Positions 9,099 through 18,292 of a stretch of 64,000 bases of DNA are shown piece after piece. The notes below the pieces were generated by a model, which saw only the letters and a program-made list of their open reading frames with translations, had not been told where the DNA came from and ran no database searches. Every line of letters starts with the position of its first letter. The stretch's first letter is position 1. The position numbers and the translations under genes were made by a program. Origin of the DNA: Serratia marcescens (GTDB taxonomy: Bacteria; Pseudomonadota; Gammaproteobacteria; Enterobacterales; Enterobacteriaceae); assembly GCF_029846115.1 (NCBI RefSeq), contig NZ_JARVZZ010000001.1:1612001-1676000 (forward strand), written 5' to 3'.

Positions 9099-9127
9099 TT
9101 GACGGCCCTATGGTATGCTGCTGTACT
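9099..9127 (+). promoter_or_regulatory. trpR promoter
   Basis: TTGACG at 9099-9104 and TGTACT at 9122-9127 are separated by 17 bases. The -10 hexamer falls inside the TrpR operator, as expected for autorepression. The pair was read by eye. Confidence 0.55.
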
Positions 9128-9140
9128 AGTTAAATAGTAT
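9123..9140 (+). promoter_or_regulatory. TrpR operator (autoregulatory)
   Basis: GTACTAGTTAAATAGTAT is an imperfect palindrome that closely matches the trp operator core (CTAGTTAACTAG). It overlaps the -10 region and start of the trpR transcript, so tryptophan-loaded TrpR should repress its own gene. Confidence 0.85.
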
Positions 9141-9150
9141 GGTGGCTGCC

Positions 9151-9480
9151 ATGACGCAATTATCGTTAAACGACCCCGCTCTTTCAGAACAAGGCAATGA
9201 GGATTGGCTGCGCTTCGTCGCGCTGCTGCAGAATTCGTTTGCGCAAGAACTGCATCAGCCGCTGCTGCAACTGATGCTGACGCCGGACGAGCGCACCGCG
9301 CTGGGCACCCGGGTGCGGATCATTCAGGAACTGATGCGCGGCGAGATGAGCCAGCGCGAGCTGAAAAATGAACTGGGCGCGGGGATCGCCACCATCACCC
9401 GCGGCTCGAACAGCCTGAAAGCGGCTTCACCCGAGCTGAAACAGTGGCTCGAGCAGCAGCTGTTGCATGACGCGCCCTAG
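9151..9480 (+). CDS. trpR: Trp operon repressor TrpR
   Basis: A 109-residue all-helical dimeric repressor that binds DNA when loaded with L-tryptophan. The family core [20 protein letters not shown] is followed by the helix-turn-helix [20 protein letters not shown]. The ATG at 9151 is chosen because the distance to DWLRF then equals that in E. coli TrpR (Trp19); an ATG at 9139 lies inside the operator. It should repress itself through the overlapping operator and act on trp, aroH-type and related promoters elsewhere. Confidence 0.96.
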   Translation: MTQLSLNDPALSEQGNEDWLRFVALLQNSFAQELHQPLLQLMLTPDERTALGTRVRIIQELMRGEMSQRELKNELGAGIATITRGSNSLKAASPELKQWLEQQLLHDAP

Positions 9481-9498
9481 CTGGCTCGGTGCTATGTG

Positions 9499-10017
9499 CT
9501 ATTGCTGATAGATGGCGTTGTGAAACGGCACCAGCGCCAGCAGCAGCGCCTGGTGGTAAACGCTGGTGCGGCTCAGCTGGCCGTCGGTGAAGACGCCGAT
9601 GGCGCCGCCCTGGCGCTTCACCTCGGCATTGCCGGTGATCGCCGCCATTTCGCTGCCCAATTCGCGACCGGCGCGAATACCTTGTAAGATGACTTCCGGC
9701 AGCATCAGGCTCGCCGAGCGGGATTCGCCGCGGATGTGTGGGTTCTCGATGGTCATCCAGGCGAAGGTCATATTCTCTTCAATCCCGGCTTCCACGCCGA
9801 CCCAAAAATCGGCCTCGGGCCTGACCTGGCGCGCTTCCATGACGCGTTGACGCGAGCCGGTGCGGGTTTCGTGATTGCCTATCGGCTGCAGCGAGACGCC
9901 GCTGGCGACGTCAACGGATTCAATGCGGTATTGGCCTGCGCCAAAGACGTCATCGAAGGCCAGTTGAATAGCCTTGATCTTTGCCGGGTTGGTAGTTGCA
10001 GCGACAACATGGTACAT
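9499..10017 (-). CDS. yjjX: Inosine/xanthosine triphosphatase YjjX
   Basis: The 172-residue enzyme hydrolyses ITP and XTP (and perhaps other non-canonical nucleotides) to limit misincorporation. [20 protein letters not shown] at the N-terminus and the later [10 protein letters not shown] are family motifs. The ATG at 10017 is chosen because similarity starts there; the frame extends 33 codons upstream into the gpmB promoter region. Convergent with trpR and divergent from gpmB, in the E. coli order. Confidence 0.94.
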   Translation of the reverse strand: MYHVVAATTNPAKIKAIQLAFDDVFGAGQYRIESVDVASGVSLQPIGNHETRTGSRQRVMEARQVRPEADFWVGVEAGIEENMTFAWMTIENPHIRGESRSASLMLPEVILQGIRAGRELGSEMAAITGNAEVKRQGGAIGVFTDGQLSRTSVYHQALLLALVPFHNAIYQQ

Positions 10018-10118
10018 AACGGGTTTGATATCCTTCTGGCCGATACGCCGGGCAGCGGCAAAAGCGCCGCCGGGCCGGGGATAAACGCAAATTTCACGCA
10101 GTATAACGGAAAACAAAA

Positions 10119-10766
10119 ATGTTACAGGTATACCTCGTTCGCCATGGCGAAACGGAATGGAACGCGGCTCGCCGCATCCAGGGTCAGTCCGACAGCCCGT
10201 TAACCGCCATGGGTGAACACCAGGCCCGTCTGGTCGCCAGGCGTGTCAGCAAAGAAGGCATTACGCACATCATTACCAGCGATCTGGGGCGCACGCGCCG
10301 CACCGCGCAGATCATCGCCGAAGCCTGTGGCTGCGAAGTGATTGGCGATCCGCGTTTGCGTGAGCTGCACATGGGGGTTCTGGAAGAACGCCTGATCGAC
10401 AGTTTGACGCCGCAGGAAGAGCAGTGGCGCAAACAGATGGTCGATGGTACTCCTGACGGCCGTATCCCTCAAGGCGAATCCATGGAGGAGCTGGGCGAGC
10501 GCATGCGCGCCGCGCTGGAGAGCTGCCTGATGCTGCCGGAAGGCAGCAAGCCGCTGCTCGTCAGTCATGGCATCGCGCTGGGGTGTTTGATCAGTACGGT
10601 GCTGGGGCTGCCGGCCTATGCGGAACGCCGCCTGCGTTTGCGCAACTGCTCACTGTCGCGCGTCGATCACCAGCAGAGCCCGTGGCTGGCTTCCGGCTGG
10701 ATCGTGGAAACGGCGGGCGATGTCACGCATCTGGACATGCCCGCGTTGGATGAACTGCAGCGTTAA
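10119..10766 (+). CDS. gpmB: Histidine phosphatase GpmB (phosphoglycerate mutase-like)
   Basis: A 215-residue member of the histidine phosphatase superfamily. [10 protein letters not shown] holds the catalytic His9, and the second catalytic histidine is in [10 protein letters not shown]. Although named phosphoglycerate mutase 2, the E. coli protein is better regarded as a phosphatase of unsettled substrate. The length equals E. coli GpmB. A TATAAC hexamer lies shortly upstream. Its stop overlaps the stop of the convergent rob by a few bases. Confidence 0.93.
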   Translation: MLQVYLVRHGETEWNAARRIQGQSDSPLTAMGEHQARLVARRVSKEGITHIITSDLGRTRRTAQIIAEACGCEVIGDPRLRELHMGVLEERLIDSLTPQEEQWRKQMVDGTPDGRIPQGESMEELGERMRAALESCLMLPEGSKPLLVSHGIALGCLISTVLGLPAYAERRLRLRNCSLSRVDHQQSPWLASGWIVETAGDVTHLDMPALDELQR

Positions 10767-11632
10767 CGCCGAATCGGGATCAGGTAATCGCACTTGATCT
10801 CGATAGGTGCCTGATGCGGACGGCGCTCGCCTTTCGGGTAGAAGCGCTCGATGTCGTGCCCTTTGCGACGTGTCAGCTGGAGCGCCGGCAGGCAGGTGCC
10901 GTAGACCGTCAGAATAAAGTCTTGCAGTCCCTCGGTGGGCCCTTCGTAGCTGAACATCGCAAACTCACCGCCCGGCAACACCAGCGGCTGGCCTTCCTGT
11001 ACCTTGTCAGGCACCTGATCCGGTTCCAGCGCCGTGGTGTACAGCACTTCCTGTTCGTCGTCCTTCTCCTGGCTTGGTCGCGAGTGGTGCAGCCCGTACA
11101 GCACCGGCGGCAGGGTTTCGACGTCACCGAGGAACTGACGCCAGAACTGCGAGCGTAGTTCGGTGCGCACCGTGGTGATCTGTTCCAGCGTACAGGAGTA
11201 GCTTTGGGTCAGGCCGACCAGATGCTTGTCCGGCAGCGAGACGAATTCCGGTTGCGGCAGGGTGAAGGCCCCCAGACGGATCGGCGGACAGATGCCGAAT
11301 GCGTTCCAGTCTTCGGCGCGGCGGTACAGCGCCGGCGTTTGCGCAAACTGTTTTTTGAAGGCGCGGGTGAAGGTCTGCTGCGAGTCGAAGCGATATTGCA
11401 GGGCAATATCCAAAATCGGCCGGCTGGTCAAACGCAGCGCGACGGCGGCTTTGGACAGCCTTCTTGCCCGGATGTAAGCACCGATGGCATTACCGGTAAT
11501 ATCTTTGAACATCCGTTGCAGATGCCATTTGGAGTAGCCGGCCTTGGCCGCCACGTTATCCAGCGACAAGGGTTGGTCCAAATGGCTTTCCAGCCAGCTA
11601 AGCAGATCACGAATGATACCGGCTTGATCCAT
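10763..11632 (-). CDS. rob: Rob, right origin-binding transcriptional activator (AraC family)
   Basis: A 289-residue regulator of the SoxS/MarA/Rob regulon (efflux, redox and organic-solvent defence). The N-terminal AraC DNA-binding domain (about 5-110) contains AGYSKWHLQRMFKDITG and the signature FDSQQTFTRAFKKQF. The C-terminal GyrI-like domain, ending LIPIRR as in E. coli, binds bile acids and fatty acids that activate Rob. Length equals the E. coli protein. Tail-to-tail with gpmB. Confidence 0.97.
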   Translation of the reverse strand: MDQAGIIRDLLSWLESHLDQPLSLDNVAAKAGYSKWHLQRMFKDITGNAIGAYIRARRLSKAAVALRLTSRPILDIALQYRFDSQQTFTRAFKKQFAQTPALYRRAEDWNAFGICPPIRLGAFTLPQPEFVSLPDKHLVGLTQSYSCTLEQITTVRTELRSQFWRQFLGDVETLPPVLYGLHHSRPSQEKDDEQEVLYTTALEPDQVPDKVQEGQPLVLPGGEFAMFSYEGPTEGLQDFILTVYGTCLPALQLTRRKGHDIERFYPKGERRPHQAPIEIKCDYLIPIRR

Positions 11633-11974
11633 AGATCTTCCTCGTAAAGCTTGGGGGTAGGAACCCGAACTGTTGATTCGTCACGCTGGTGCTGCGCTAT
11701 CAGACCGATCCATGAGCCATTATGCGTTGCACTCTTTGCCTCTGCTGCGCATGCCGCGCCAGAGTTGGATTGGGGTACACCGTAGTGGGCGCAAAGAAAT
11801 AACGACGCCGCATCATAGCAATTTTTTTACTCCGCGACTCTCAAAGATTTTTGTCACGCTCTGTGCTAAAACGGACGGTGCGGACCCGTAAAAAACCGAT
11901 TCCGTGAGCTTAGACATAAATGATGGCGATCGCCGAACCTATTTTTGCGGCAAAGTTATATCGGAGTTAAGTAA
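11633..11974. other. Intergenic region between rob and creA
   Basis: 342 bases between divergent rob and creA. The only open frame (about 72 codons) has no ribosome site or recognisable product. The creA-proximal end is AT-rich and has the ribosome site CGGAGTTAAGTAA before 11975. No operator was recognised. Confidence 0.4.
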
Positions 11975-12454
11975 ATGAAAAAAGGCTGGATATTTTTATT
12001 CGGTTTGGTTTGCGCAACCGTTGGTAGCGCGCAGGCGGAGCAGGTGGGCTCCGTTGATACGGTGTTTAAATTGTTGGGGCCGGACCACAAAATCGTGGTG
12101 GAAGCGTTCGACGATCCGGATGTTAAAAATGTAACTTGTTATATCAGCCGCGCCAAAACCGGCGGCATCAAAGGCGGCCTGGGGCTGGCGGAAGACACCG
12201 CCGACGCGGCCATTTCCTGCCAGCAGGTGGGGCCTATCGAGCTGAGCGACAAGATCAAAAACGGCAAGGCGGAAGGCGAGGTGGTGTTCCAGAAACGCAC
12301 CTCGCTGGTGTTCAAGAAGCTGCAGGTGGTACGCTTCTACGACGCCAAGCGCAATTCGCTGATTTACCTGAGCTACTCCGACAAGGTGATCGACGGCTCG
12401 CCGAAGAACGCACTGAGCGCGGTGCCGATCATGCCGTGGGCCGAGACGAAATAA
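11975..12454 (+). CDS. creA: CreA family periplasmic protein
   Basis: The 159-residue product has a signal peptide ([20 protein letters not shown], cleavage about 22) and a single CreA domain with the family motifs [21 protein letters not shown] and [14 protein letters not shown]. Its biochemical role is not established. In E. coli it heads creABCD, but here a terminator and then convergent arcA follow at once, so creB, creC and creD are missing from this place. The CreBC two-component system may be absent or elsewhere. Confidence 0.93.
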   Translation: MKKGWIFLFGLVCATVGSAQAEQVGSVDTVFKLLGPDHKIVVEAFDDPDVKNVTCYISRAKTGGIKGGLGLAEDTADAAISCQQVGPIELSDKIKNGKAEGEVVFQKRTSLVFKKLQVVRFYDAKRNSLIYLSYSDKVIDGSPKNALSAVPIMPWAETK

Positions 12455-12488
12455 AAAAACGGGGTTCAGCATGCTGAACCCCGTTTTC
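12453..12488. terminator. Bidirectional terminator between creA and arcA
   Basis: A 26-base perfect palindrome at 12459-12484 (arm ACGGGGTTCAGCA) has A-runs before it and T-runs after it. It can therefore end both the creA and the arcA transcripts. Confidence 0.9.
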
Positions 12489-12505
12489 ATGACGGCAGGC
12501 CGGAA

Positions 12506-13222
12506 TTACTCTTCCAGATCGCCGCAGAAGCGGTAGCCTTCGCCGTGAATGGTGGCGATGATTTCCGGCGTGTCCGGCGTCGATTCGAAGTGTTTGCGAA
12601 TGCGACGGATGGTGACGTCCACGGTGCGGTCATGCGGCTTCAGCTCGCGGCCGGTCATTTTCTTCAGCAGTTCGCCGCGGGACTGGATCTTGCCCGGGTT
12701 TTCGCAGAAGTGCAGCATGGCGCGGAATTCGCTGCGCGGGAGCTTATACTGTTCGCCGGCCGGGCTGATCAGCGAGCGGCTGTTGATGTCCAGCTCCCAA
12801 CCGTTGAACTTGTAGCTCTCGACCAGGCGGCGTTCTTCGCCGAGGCTGCCCAGGTTCATGGTGCGCGACAGCAGGTTGCGTGCGCGGATGGTCAATTCAC
12901 GCGGGTTGAACGGCTTGGTGATGTAATCGTCGGCGCCGATTTCCAGGCCGAGGATTTTGTCCACTTCGTTATCGCGACCGGTCAGGAACATCAAGGCGAC
13001 GCTGGCCTGTTCACGCAGTTCGCGCGCCAACAGCAGGCCGTTTTTGCCTGGCAGGTTGATGTCCATGATGACCAGATTGATATCATTTTCAGACAGGATA
13101 TTGTGCATCTCAGCACCATCATTGGCTTCATGAACAATGTAGCCTTCCGCCTCGAAAATGCTCTTCAGGGTGTTACGAGTGACTAACTCGTCTTCGACAA
13201 TCAGAATGTGCGGGGTCTGCAT
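12506..13222 (-). CDS. arcA: Two-component response regulator ArcA
   Basis: A 238-residue OmpR-family regulator, the same length as E. coli ArcA. The receiver domain (1-120) has the phospho-acceptor Asp54 in [10 protein letters not shown]; the winged-helix domain (about 135-232) contains the motif [17 protein letters not shown]. With the quinone-sensing kinase ArcB it represses aerobic respiration genes under low oxygen. It has a very long upstream region with an FNR box (13506-13519), consistent with anaerobic induction. Tail-to-tail with creA. Confidence 0.98.
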   Translation of the reverse strand: MQTPHILIVEDELVTRNTLKSIFEAEGYIVHEANDGAEMHNILSENDINLVIMDINLPGKNGLLLARELREQASVALMFLTGRDNEVDKILGLEIGADDYITKPFNPRELTIRARNLLSRTMNLGSLGEERRLVESYKFNGWELDINSRSLISPAGEQYKLPRSEFRAMLHFCENPGKIQSRGELLKKMTGRELKPHDRTVDVTIRRIRKHFESTPDTPEIIATIHGEGYRFCGDLEE

Positions 13223-13323
13223 ATTTGCTACCTAAAATTGCCAACAAAATAGAAAATAGGAAGTACAGAAGTCTTTGTTTTCTTAGAGGAGGGCAGAGAT
13301 AGCGCCACGTTCCCTCTCAGCAA

Positions 13324-13386
13324 ATGACTAAAGTACGTAAACTCGTTCTTGATGCACTTTCCATCTCATGTCAACAAGATCGCTAG
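13324..13386 (+). pseudogene. yjjY: Disrupted yjjY-like reading frame upstream of arcA
   Basis: From ATG 13324 the frame reads MTKVRKLVLDALSIS and then stops at a TAG after 20 codons. The first 14 residues nearly equal those I recall for E. coli YjjY (46 residues), which occupies the same place. Downstream, bases resembling the rest of yjjY continue to about 13465 but out of frame (for example CCATTAACAGCAATATAA). Either the small gene has decayed here, or the conserved element is DNA or RNA and YjjY was never a protein. The comparison is from memory. Confidence 0.5.
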
Positions 13387-13505
13387 CCTGGTGGGGATGC
13401 TGTTCCCTACAACCCCTGGGGTGCCAAATTGGCGCATATCCTAACCCCATTAACAGCAATATAACAGCGCGTGCCGAATTCATCACCCAACAAAACTACG
13501 CTTTG

Positions 13506-13519
13506 TTGACATATATCAA
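13506..13519. promoter_or_regulatory. FNR box upstream of arcA
   Basis: TTGACATATATCAA matches the FNR consensus TTGAT-N4-ATCAA in 9 of 10 specified bases. It lies about 285 bases upstream of the arcA start, in keeping with the FNR-dependent anaerobic activation known for E. coli arcA. Confidence 0.75.
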
Positions 13520-13850
13520 ATTCAATTGTAGCACGTTAACAGATTTGTGAAAAACACTTACAGAAATGCCAGTTTAAGTCACAGAACCTCAAATTCTGTG
13601 AACGATTCAGCATTATCCGGCCCGATAGGATACAATTATTCGCTTATTGATCATCGCTTTGTTTTAACTCATTGATAAATAAATGCAGTAAAACATAAGA
13701 ACGAATAATGACTATTACGACGGGTTTATTAGCTCAACGAGCCGTTTAATCTTGTTTGTTGCTATTAACGCGTTTATTGTTACGCAATTGTAAATATAAG
13801 CGGGCGCTGCGCCACCGTCAAAACGCAGGCCCGCCTTCGGTGGAAAAGTG

Positions 13851-14537
13851 ATGCAGCTTCATATTGTTTTAGTGGCTCCGGCGCGGCCGGAAAATGTCGG
13901 CGCGGCGGCGCGTGCGATGAAAACCATGGGCTTCACGTCGCTGCGCATCGTCGACAGCGAGGCGCACCTACAGCCGGCGGCACGCTGGGTGGCACACGGT
14001 GCCGGCGAGATCCTCGATGGCGTGCAAACGTTCGCCACGCTGGAGCAGGCGCTGGCGGACGTGGATTTCACCGTCGCCACCACCGCTCGCAGCCGCGCGC
14101 GTTTTCACTACTACTGCACGCCGCCCGAGCTGCTGGAACAGTTGAGTGAGCGTAAGCAGTGGGTCGGCCAGGCCGCGCTGGTGTTCGGCCGTGAAGATTC
14201 CGGCCTGACCAACGAAGAACTGGCGCTGGCGGATTTGCTGACCGGCGTGCCGATGCAGGCAGACTATCCGTCGCTTAACCTGGGCCAGGCGGTGATGGTG
14301 TACTGCTACCAACTGGCGAGCTTGATGGGCGTCAGCACGCCGCAGGAAACGGCGGCGTCGGAAGGGCCGCTCAAGGCGCTGCGCCACCGCGCCGATGCCT
14401 TGTTGAACGCATTGGATGTCGGCGATGACCAAAAATTGCGCGACTGGCTGCACCAGCGACTCGGCGCACTGCAACAGCGAGATACGGCGATGTTGCATAC
14501 GCTGCTGCACGACATCGAAAAAAAACTCGCCAAGTGA
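13851..14537 (+). CDS. yjtD: SpoU-type tRNA/rRNA methyltransferase YjtD (LasT)
   Basis: A 228-residue SAM-dependent RNA methyltransferase of the SPOUT class, related to TrmJ. Family motifs seen: LVAPARPENVGAAARAMKTM, then LVFGREDSGLTNEEL and PSLNLGQAVMVYCYQL, which form the knotted SAM site. The exact RNA target of YjtD/LasT is not settled; the TrmJ paralogue 2'-O-methylates tRNA position 32. ATG 13851 is taken as the start; a GTG one codon earlier is equally open. It lies between arcA and thrL as in E. coli. Confidence 0.9.
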   Translation: MQLHIVLVAPARPENVGAAARAMKTMGFTSLRIVDSEAHLQPAARWVAHGAGEILDGVQTFATLEQALADVDFTVATTARSRARFHYYCTPPELLEQLSERKQWVGQAALVFGREDSGLTNEELALADLLTGVPMQADYPSLNLGQAVMVYCYQLASLMGVSTPQETAASEGPLKALRHRADALLNALDVGDDQKLRDWLHQRLGALQQRDTAMLHTLLHDIEKKLAK

Positions 14538-14681
14538 TAGCGGCTCCATCGGACGGTTACCCAGCGTGATCCACTAGTAAATCGGCTTTAAGTTGTTTTT
14601 TTGTTCTGTCGTTTTGCTTTTCACCTCCGATATCGCGCAATGTCGCCGCTGAGCGGAAAATAAGCAAAAAAAAGAAATCGT

Positions 14682-14710
14682 TTGACTTGGGATAGCGATT
14701 GCTTTAACCA
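14682..14710 (+). promoter_or_regulatory. thr operon promoter
   Basis: TTGACT (14682-14687) and TAACCA (14705-14710) are spaced by 17 bases. The stretch CTTTAACCAATA is shared with the E. coli thr promoter as I recall it. The predicted start is near 14717. Confidence 0.65.
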
Positions 14711-14749
14711 ATAGAGGGGACAGAGTATTTCATGAGACAGACAGACAAC

Positions 14750-14818
14750 ATGCGCAATATCAGCCTGAAAACCACAATTATTACCACCACCGATACCACA
14801 GGTAACGGGGCGGGCTGA
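14750..14818 (+). CDS. thrL: thr operon leader peptide ThrL
   Basis: A 22-residue attenuation peptide beginning MRNISLKTT and ending TTGNGAG, the latter identical to the end of E. coli ThrL. It has eight Thr and three Ile codons, so stalling senses charged tRNA-Thr and tRNA-Ile. The ATG at 14750 aligns with E. coli ThrL; an in-frame ATG at 14732 would add six residues. It is followed within 25 bases by the attenuator. Confidence 0.92.
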   Translation: MRNISLKTTIITTTDTTGNGAG

Positions 14819-14840
14819 CGCGCACAGGAAACACAGAAAA

Positions 14841-14873
14841 AAGCCCGCACCTAATCAGTGCGGGCTTTTTTTT
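14841..14873 (+). terminator. thr operon attenuator
   Basis: AAGCCCGCAC pairs perfectly with GTGCGGGCTT across a seven-base loop (14841-14867), followed by a run of T to 14873. Its place between thrL and thrA identifies it as the attenuator: ribosome stalling at Thr/Ile codons should prevent it forming. Confidence 0.93.
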
Positions 14874-14898
14874 CGGCTTAAATTCGGAGAGATCACAC

Positions 14899-17358
14899 AT
14901 GCGAGTGCTGAAATTTGGCGGAACCTCGGTGGCGAATGCAGAACGTTTTCTGCGCGTTGCCGACATCATGGAGAGTAATGCGCGTCAGGGACAGGTAGCC
15001 ACGGTCTTGTCCGCCCCCGCAAAGATCACCAACCATCTGGTGGCGATGATCGACAAAACGGTGGCGGGTCAGGACATTCTGCCGAATATCAGCGACGCCG
15101 AGCGGATCTTTGCCGATCTGCTGAGCGGCCTGGCGCAGGCGCTGCCGGGCTTTGAATACGACAGGCTGAAAGGCGTGGTCGATCAGGAGTTCGCGCAGCT
15201 CAAACAGGTGCTGCACGGCGTTTCGCTGCTGGGGCAGTGCCCGGACAGCGTGAACGCGGCGATCATCTGCCGCGGCGAAAAGCTCTCCATCGCCATCATG
15301 GAAGGGGTGTTCCGCGCCAAGGGCTATCCGGTCACGGTGATCAACCCGGTAGAGAAGTTGCTGGCGCAGGGACACTACCTGGAGTCTACCGTGGACATCG
15401 CCGAGTCCACGCTGCGCATCGCCGCGGCGGCGATCCCGGCCGACCACATCGTGCTGATGGCTGGTTTCACCGCCGGCAACGACAAGGGCGAGCTGGTGGT
15501 GCTGGGCCGCAACGGCTCCGACTATTCCGCTGCGGTGCTGGCCGCCTGCCTGCGCGCCGACTGTTGCGAGATCTGGACCGACGTCGACGGCGTGTATACC
15601 TGCGATCCGCGCACCGTGCCGGACGCCAGGCTGCTGAAATCGATGTCGTACCAGGAGGCGATGGAGCTCTCCTATTTCGGCGCCAAAGTGCTGCATCCTC
15701 GCACCATCACGCCGATTGCCCAGTTCCAAATCCCTTGCCTGATTAAAAACACCTCCAACCCGCAGGCCCCCGGCACGCTGATCGGCAAAGACAGCACCGA
15801 TGACGCGATGCCGGTGAAAGGCATCACCAACCTGAACAACATGGCGATGATCAACGTCTCCGGCCCGGGCATGAAAGGCATGGTCGGCATGGCCGCGCGG
15901 GTGTTCGCCGTGATGTCGCGCGCCGGCATTTCGGTGGTGCTGATCACCCAATCCTCTTCCGAATACAGCATCAGCTTCTGCGTGCCGCAGGGCGAACTGC
16001 AGCGCGCCCGCCGCGCGCTGGAGGAGGAGTTCTATCTGGAGTTGAAAGACGGCGTGCTGGATCCGCTGGACGTCATGGAACGCCTGGCGATCATCTCGGT
16101 GGTCGGCGACGGCATGCGCACCCTGCGTGGCATCTCCGCGCGCTTCTTCTCCGCGCTGGCGCGCGCCAACATCAATATCGTCGCCATCGCCCAGGGCTCT
16201 TCCGAGCGTTCAATTTCGGTGGTGGTCAGCAATGATTCCGCCACCACTGGCGTGCGCGTCAGCCACCAGATGCTGTTCAACACCGATCAGGTGATCGAAG
16301 TGTTCGTCATCGGCGTCGGCGGCGTCGGCGGGGCGCTGATCGAGCAAGTCTACCGCCAGCAGCCGTGGCTGAAGCAAAAACATATCGACCTGCGGGTGTG
16401 CGGAATCGCCAACTCGCGCGTGATGCTGACCAACGTGCACGGCATCGCGCTGGACAGCTGGCGCGACGAGCTGGCCGGCGCGCAGGAGCCGTTCAATCTC
16501 GGCCGCCTGATCCGGCTGGTGAAGGAGTATCACCTGCTGAACCCGGTGATCGTCGACTGTACCTCCAGCCAGGCGGTGGCCGATCAGTATGTGGATTTCC
16601 TGGCGGACGGTTTCCATGTGGTGACGCCGAACAAAAAGGCCAACACCTCGTCGATGAACTATTATCAGCAACTGCGCGCGGCGGCCGCCGGTTCGCACCG
16701 CAAGTTCCTTTACGACACCAACGTCGGTGCCGGTTTGCCGGTGATTGAGAACCTGCAAAACCTGCTGAACGCCGGCGATGAGCTGGTGCGCTTCTCCGGC
16801 ATCCTGTCCGGGTCGCTGTCCTTTATCTTCGGCAAGCTGGACGAAGGGCTGTCGCTGTCGGCGGCGACCCTGCAGGCCCGGGCCAACGGCTACACCGAGC
16901 CGGATCCGCGCGACGATCTGTCCGGTATGGACGTGGCGCGCAAGCTGCTGATCCTAGCGCGCGAGGCCGGTTACAAGCTGGAGCTGAGCGATATCGAGGT
17001 TGAGTCGGTGCTGCCGCCGTCCTTCGACGCGTCGGGCGATGTGGATCAGTTCCTGGCGCGGCTGCCGGAGCTGGATAAAGAGTTCGCGCGCAACGTGGCC
17101 AACGCCGCCGAACAAGGCAAGGTGCTGCGCTATGTCGGCCTGATCGACGAAGGGCGCTGCAAGGTGCGCATCGAGGCGGTGGACGGCAACGATCCGTTGT
17201 ATAAAGTGAAGAACGGCGAGAACGCGCTGGCCTTCTATAGCCGCTATTATCAGCCGCTGCCGCTGGTGCTGCGCGGCTACGGCGCCGGTAACGATGTGAC
17301 CGCAGCGGGCGTGTTTGCCGATCTGCTGCGCACACTGTCATGGAAGTTGGGAGTTTAA
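14899..17358 (+). CDS. thrA: Bifunctional aspartokinase I / homoserine dehydrogenase I
   Basis: The 819-residue fusion catalyses the first and third steps of threonine synthesis from aspartate. The aspartokinase domain (about 1-290) begins [18 protein letters not shown]. Two ACT regulatory repeats (about 310-460) bind threonine for feedback inhibition. The homoserine dehydrogenase part (about 465-819) has the NAD(P) site [15 protein letters not shown]. The length is one residue short of E. coli ThrA. First structural gene of thrABC, one base from thrB, under thrL attenuation. Confidence 0.98.
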   Translation: MRVLKFGGTSVANAERFLRVADIMESNARQGQVATVLSAPAKITNHLVAMIDKTVAGQDILPNISDAERIFADLLSGLAQALPGFEYDRLKGVVDQEFAQLKQVLHGVSLLGQCPDSVNAAIICRGEKLSIAIMEGVFRAKGYPVTVINPVEKLLAQGHYLESTVDIAESTLRIAAAAIPADHIVLMAGFTAGNDKGELVVLGRNGSDYSAAVLAACLRADCCEIWTDVDGVYTCDPRTVPDARLLKSMSYQEAMELSYFGAKVLHPRTITPIAQFQIPCLIKNTSNPQAPGTLIGKDSTDDAMPVKGITNLNNMAMINVSGPGMKGMVGMAARVFAVMSRAGISVVLITQSSSEYSISFCVPQGELQRARRALEEEFYLELKDGVLDPLDVMERLAIISVVGDGMRTLRGISARFFSALARANINIVAIAQGSSERSISVVVSNDSATTGVRVSHQMLFNTDQVIEVFVIGVGGVGGALIEQVYRQQPWLKQKHIDLRVCGIANSRVMLTNVHGIALDSWRDELAGAQEPFNLGRLIRLVKEYHLLNPVIVDCTSSQAVADQYVDFLADGFHVVTPNKKANTSSMNYYQQLRAAAAGSHRKFLYDTNVGAGLPVIENLQNLLNAGDELVRFSGILSGSLSFIFGKLDEGLSLSAATLQARANGYTEPDPRDDLSGMDVARKLLILAREAGYKLELSDIEVESVLPPSFDASGDVDQFLARLPELDKEFARNVANAAEQGKVLRYVGLIDEGRCKVRIEAVDGNDPLYKVKNGENALAFYSRYYQPLPLVLRGYGAGNDVTAAGVFADLLRTLSWKLGV

Positions 17359-17359
17359 T

Positions 17360-18289
17360 ATGGTTAAGGTGTATGCACCGGCCTCGATCGGTAACGTCAG
17401 CGTCGGTTTCGATGTGCTGGGCGCGGCGGTTTCGCCGATCGACGGCACGCTGCTGGGCGACTGCGTCAGCGTAGAGGCTGCCGAGACGTTCAGTTTGCAG
17501 AATGCCGGGCGCTTCGTCAGCAAGCTGCCGGCCGAGCCGAAAGAGAACATCGTTTATCAATGCTGGGAGCGTTTCTGCCAGGAGATCGGCCGCGAAGTGC
17601 CGGTGGCGATGCGGTTGGAAAAGAACATGCCGATCGGATCGGGGCTGGGTTCCAGCGCCTGTTCGGTGGTCGCCGGGCTGATGGCGATGAACGAATTCTG
17701 CGATCGGCCGCTGGATAAGACGACGCTGCTCGGCCTGATGGGTGAGCTGGAAGGCCGCATTTCCGGCAGCGTGCATTACGACAACGTGGCGCCATGCTAC
17801 CTGGGCGGCCTGCAGCTGATGCTGGAAGAAGAAGGCATCATCAGCCAGGAGGTGCCGTGCTTCGACGATTGGTTATGGGTCATGGCCTATCCGGGCATCA
17901 AGGTCTCCACCGCCGAAGCGCGCGCCATTTTACCCGCGCAATACCGTCGTCAGGATTGCATCAGCCACGGCCGCTATCTGGCCGGCTTTATCCATGCCTG
18001 CCACACCCGGCAGCCGCAGCTGGCCGCCATATTGATGCAGGACGTGATCGCCGAACCGTACCGCACCCGGCTGCTGCCGGGCTTCGCCGAAGCGCGCAAG
18101 GCCGCTCAGGACATCGGTGCGCTGGCCTGCGGCATCTCCGGCTCCGGCCCGACGCTGTTCGCCGTCTGTAACGACGGCGCCACCGCGCAACGCATGGCCA
18201 CCTGGCTGCAACAACACTATCTGCAAAACGACGAAGGTTTTGTTCATATTTGCCGTCTGGATACCGCAGGCGCTCGACTACTGGGATAA
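17360..18289 (+). CDS. thrB: Homoserine kinase
   Basis: A 309-residue GHMP-family kinase that phosphorylates L-homoserine. [20 protein letters not shown] at the N-terminus and the phosphate-binding loop [13 protein letters not shown] (about 93-105) are family motifs. ATG 17360 follows the thrA stop after one base, so translation is coupled; the frame is open 15 codons upstream inside thrA. Confidence 0.97.
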   Translation: MVKVYAPASIGNVSVGFDVLGAAVSPIDGTLLGDCVSVEAAETFSLQNAGRFVSKLPAEPKENIVYQCWERFCQEIGREVPVAMRLEKNMPIGSGLGSSACSVVAGLMAMNEFCDRPLDKTTLLGLMGELEGRISGSVHYDNVAPCYLGGLQLMLEEEGIISQEVPCFDDWLWVMAYPGIKVSTAEARAILPAQYRRQDCISHGRYLAGFIHACHTRQPQLAAILMQDVIAEPYRTRLLPGFAEARKAAQDIGALACGISGSGPTLFAVCNDGATAQRMATWLQQHYLQNDEGFVHICRLDTAGARLLG

Positions 18290-18292
18290 CGC

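Larger units (their letters stand above)
13223..13850. promoter_or_regulatory. Long arcA/yjtD intergenic region
   Basis: 628 bases with no intact gene. The arcA side carries the disrupted yjjY-like frame, then an FNR box, then an AT-rich tract to about 13800. By analogy with E. coli arcA, which has several promoters far upstream, this region probably supplies a long arcA leader. CCCGCCTTCGGTGG just before 13851 includes the yjtD ribosome site. Confidence 0.6.

Noticed and set aside
11673..11891. 72-codon frame between rob and creA.
   Set aside because: No ribosome site, no family resemblance, and it lies in a divergent promoter region.
11633..11974. A marbox for Rob autoregulation in the rob/creA gap.
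   Set aside because: GCAC cores are present but none extends to an acceptable match with the marbox consensus.
13368..13550. 60-codon plus-strand frame between arcA and yjtD.
   Set aside because: It runs through the yjjY remnant and the FNR box in another frame, with no ribosome site or similarity.
14732..14749. Upstream ATG as the start of thrL.
   Set aside because: ThrL similarity begins at the second ATG (14750), which also gives a leader length closer to that of E. coli; the first ATG remains possible.
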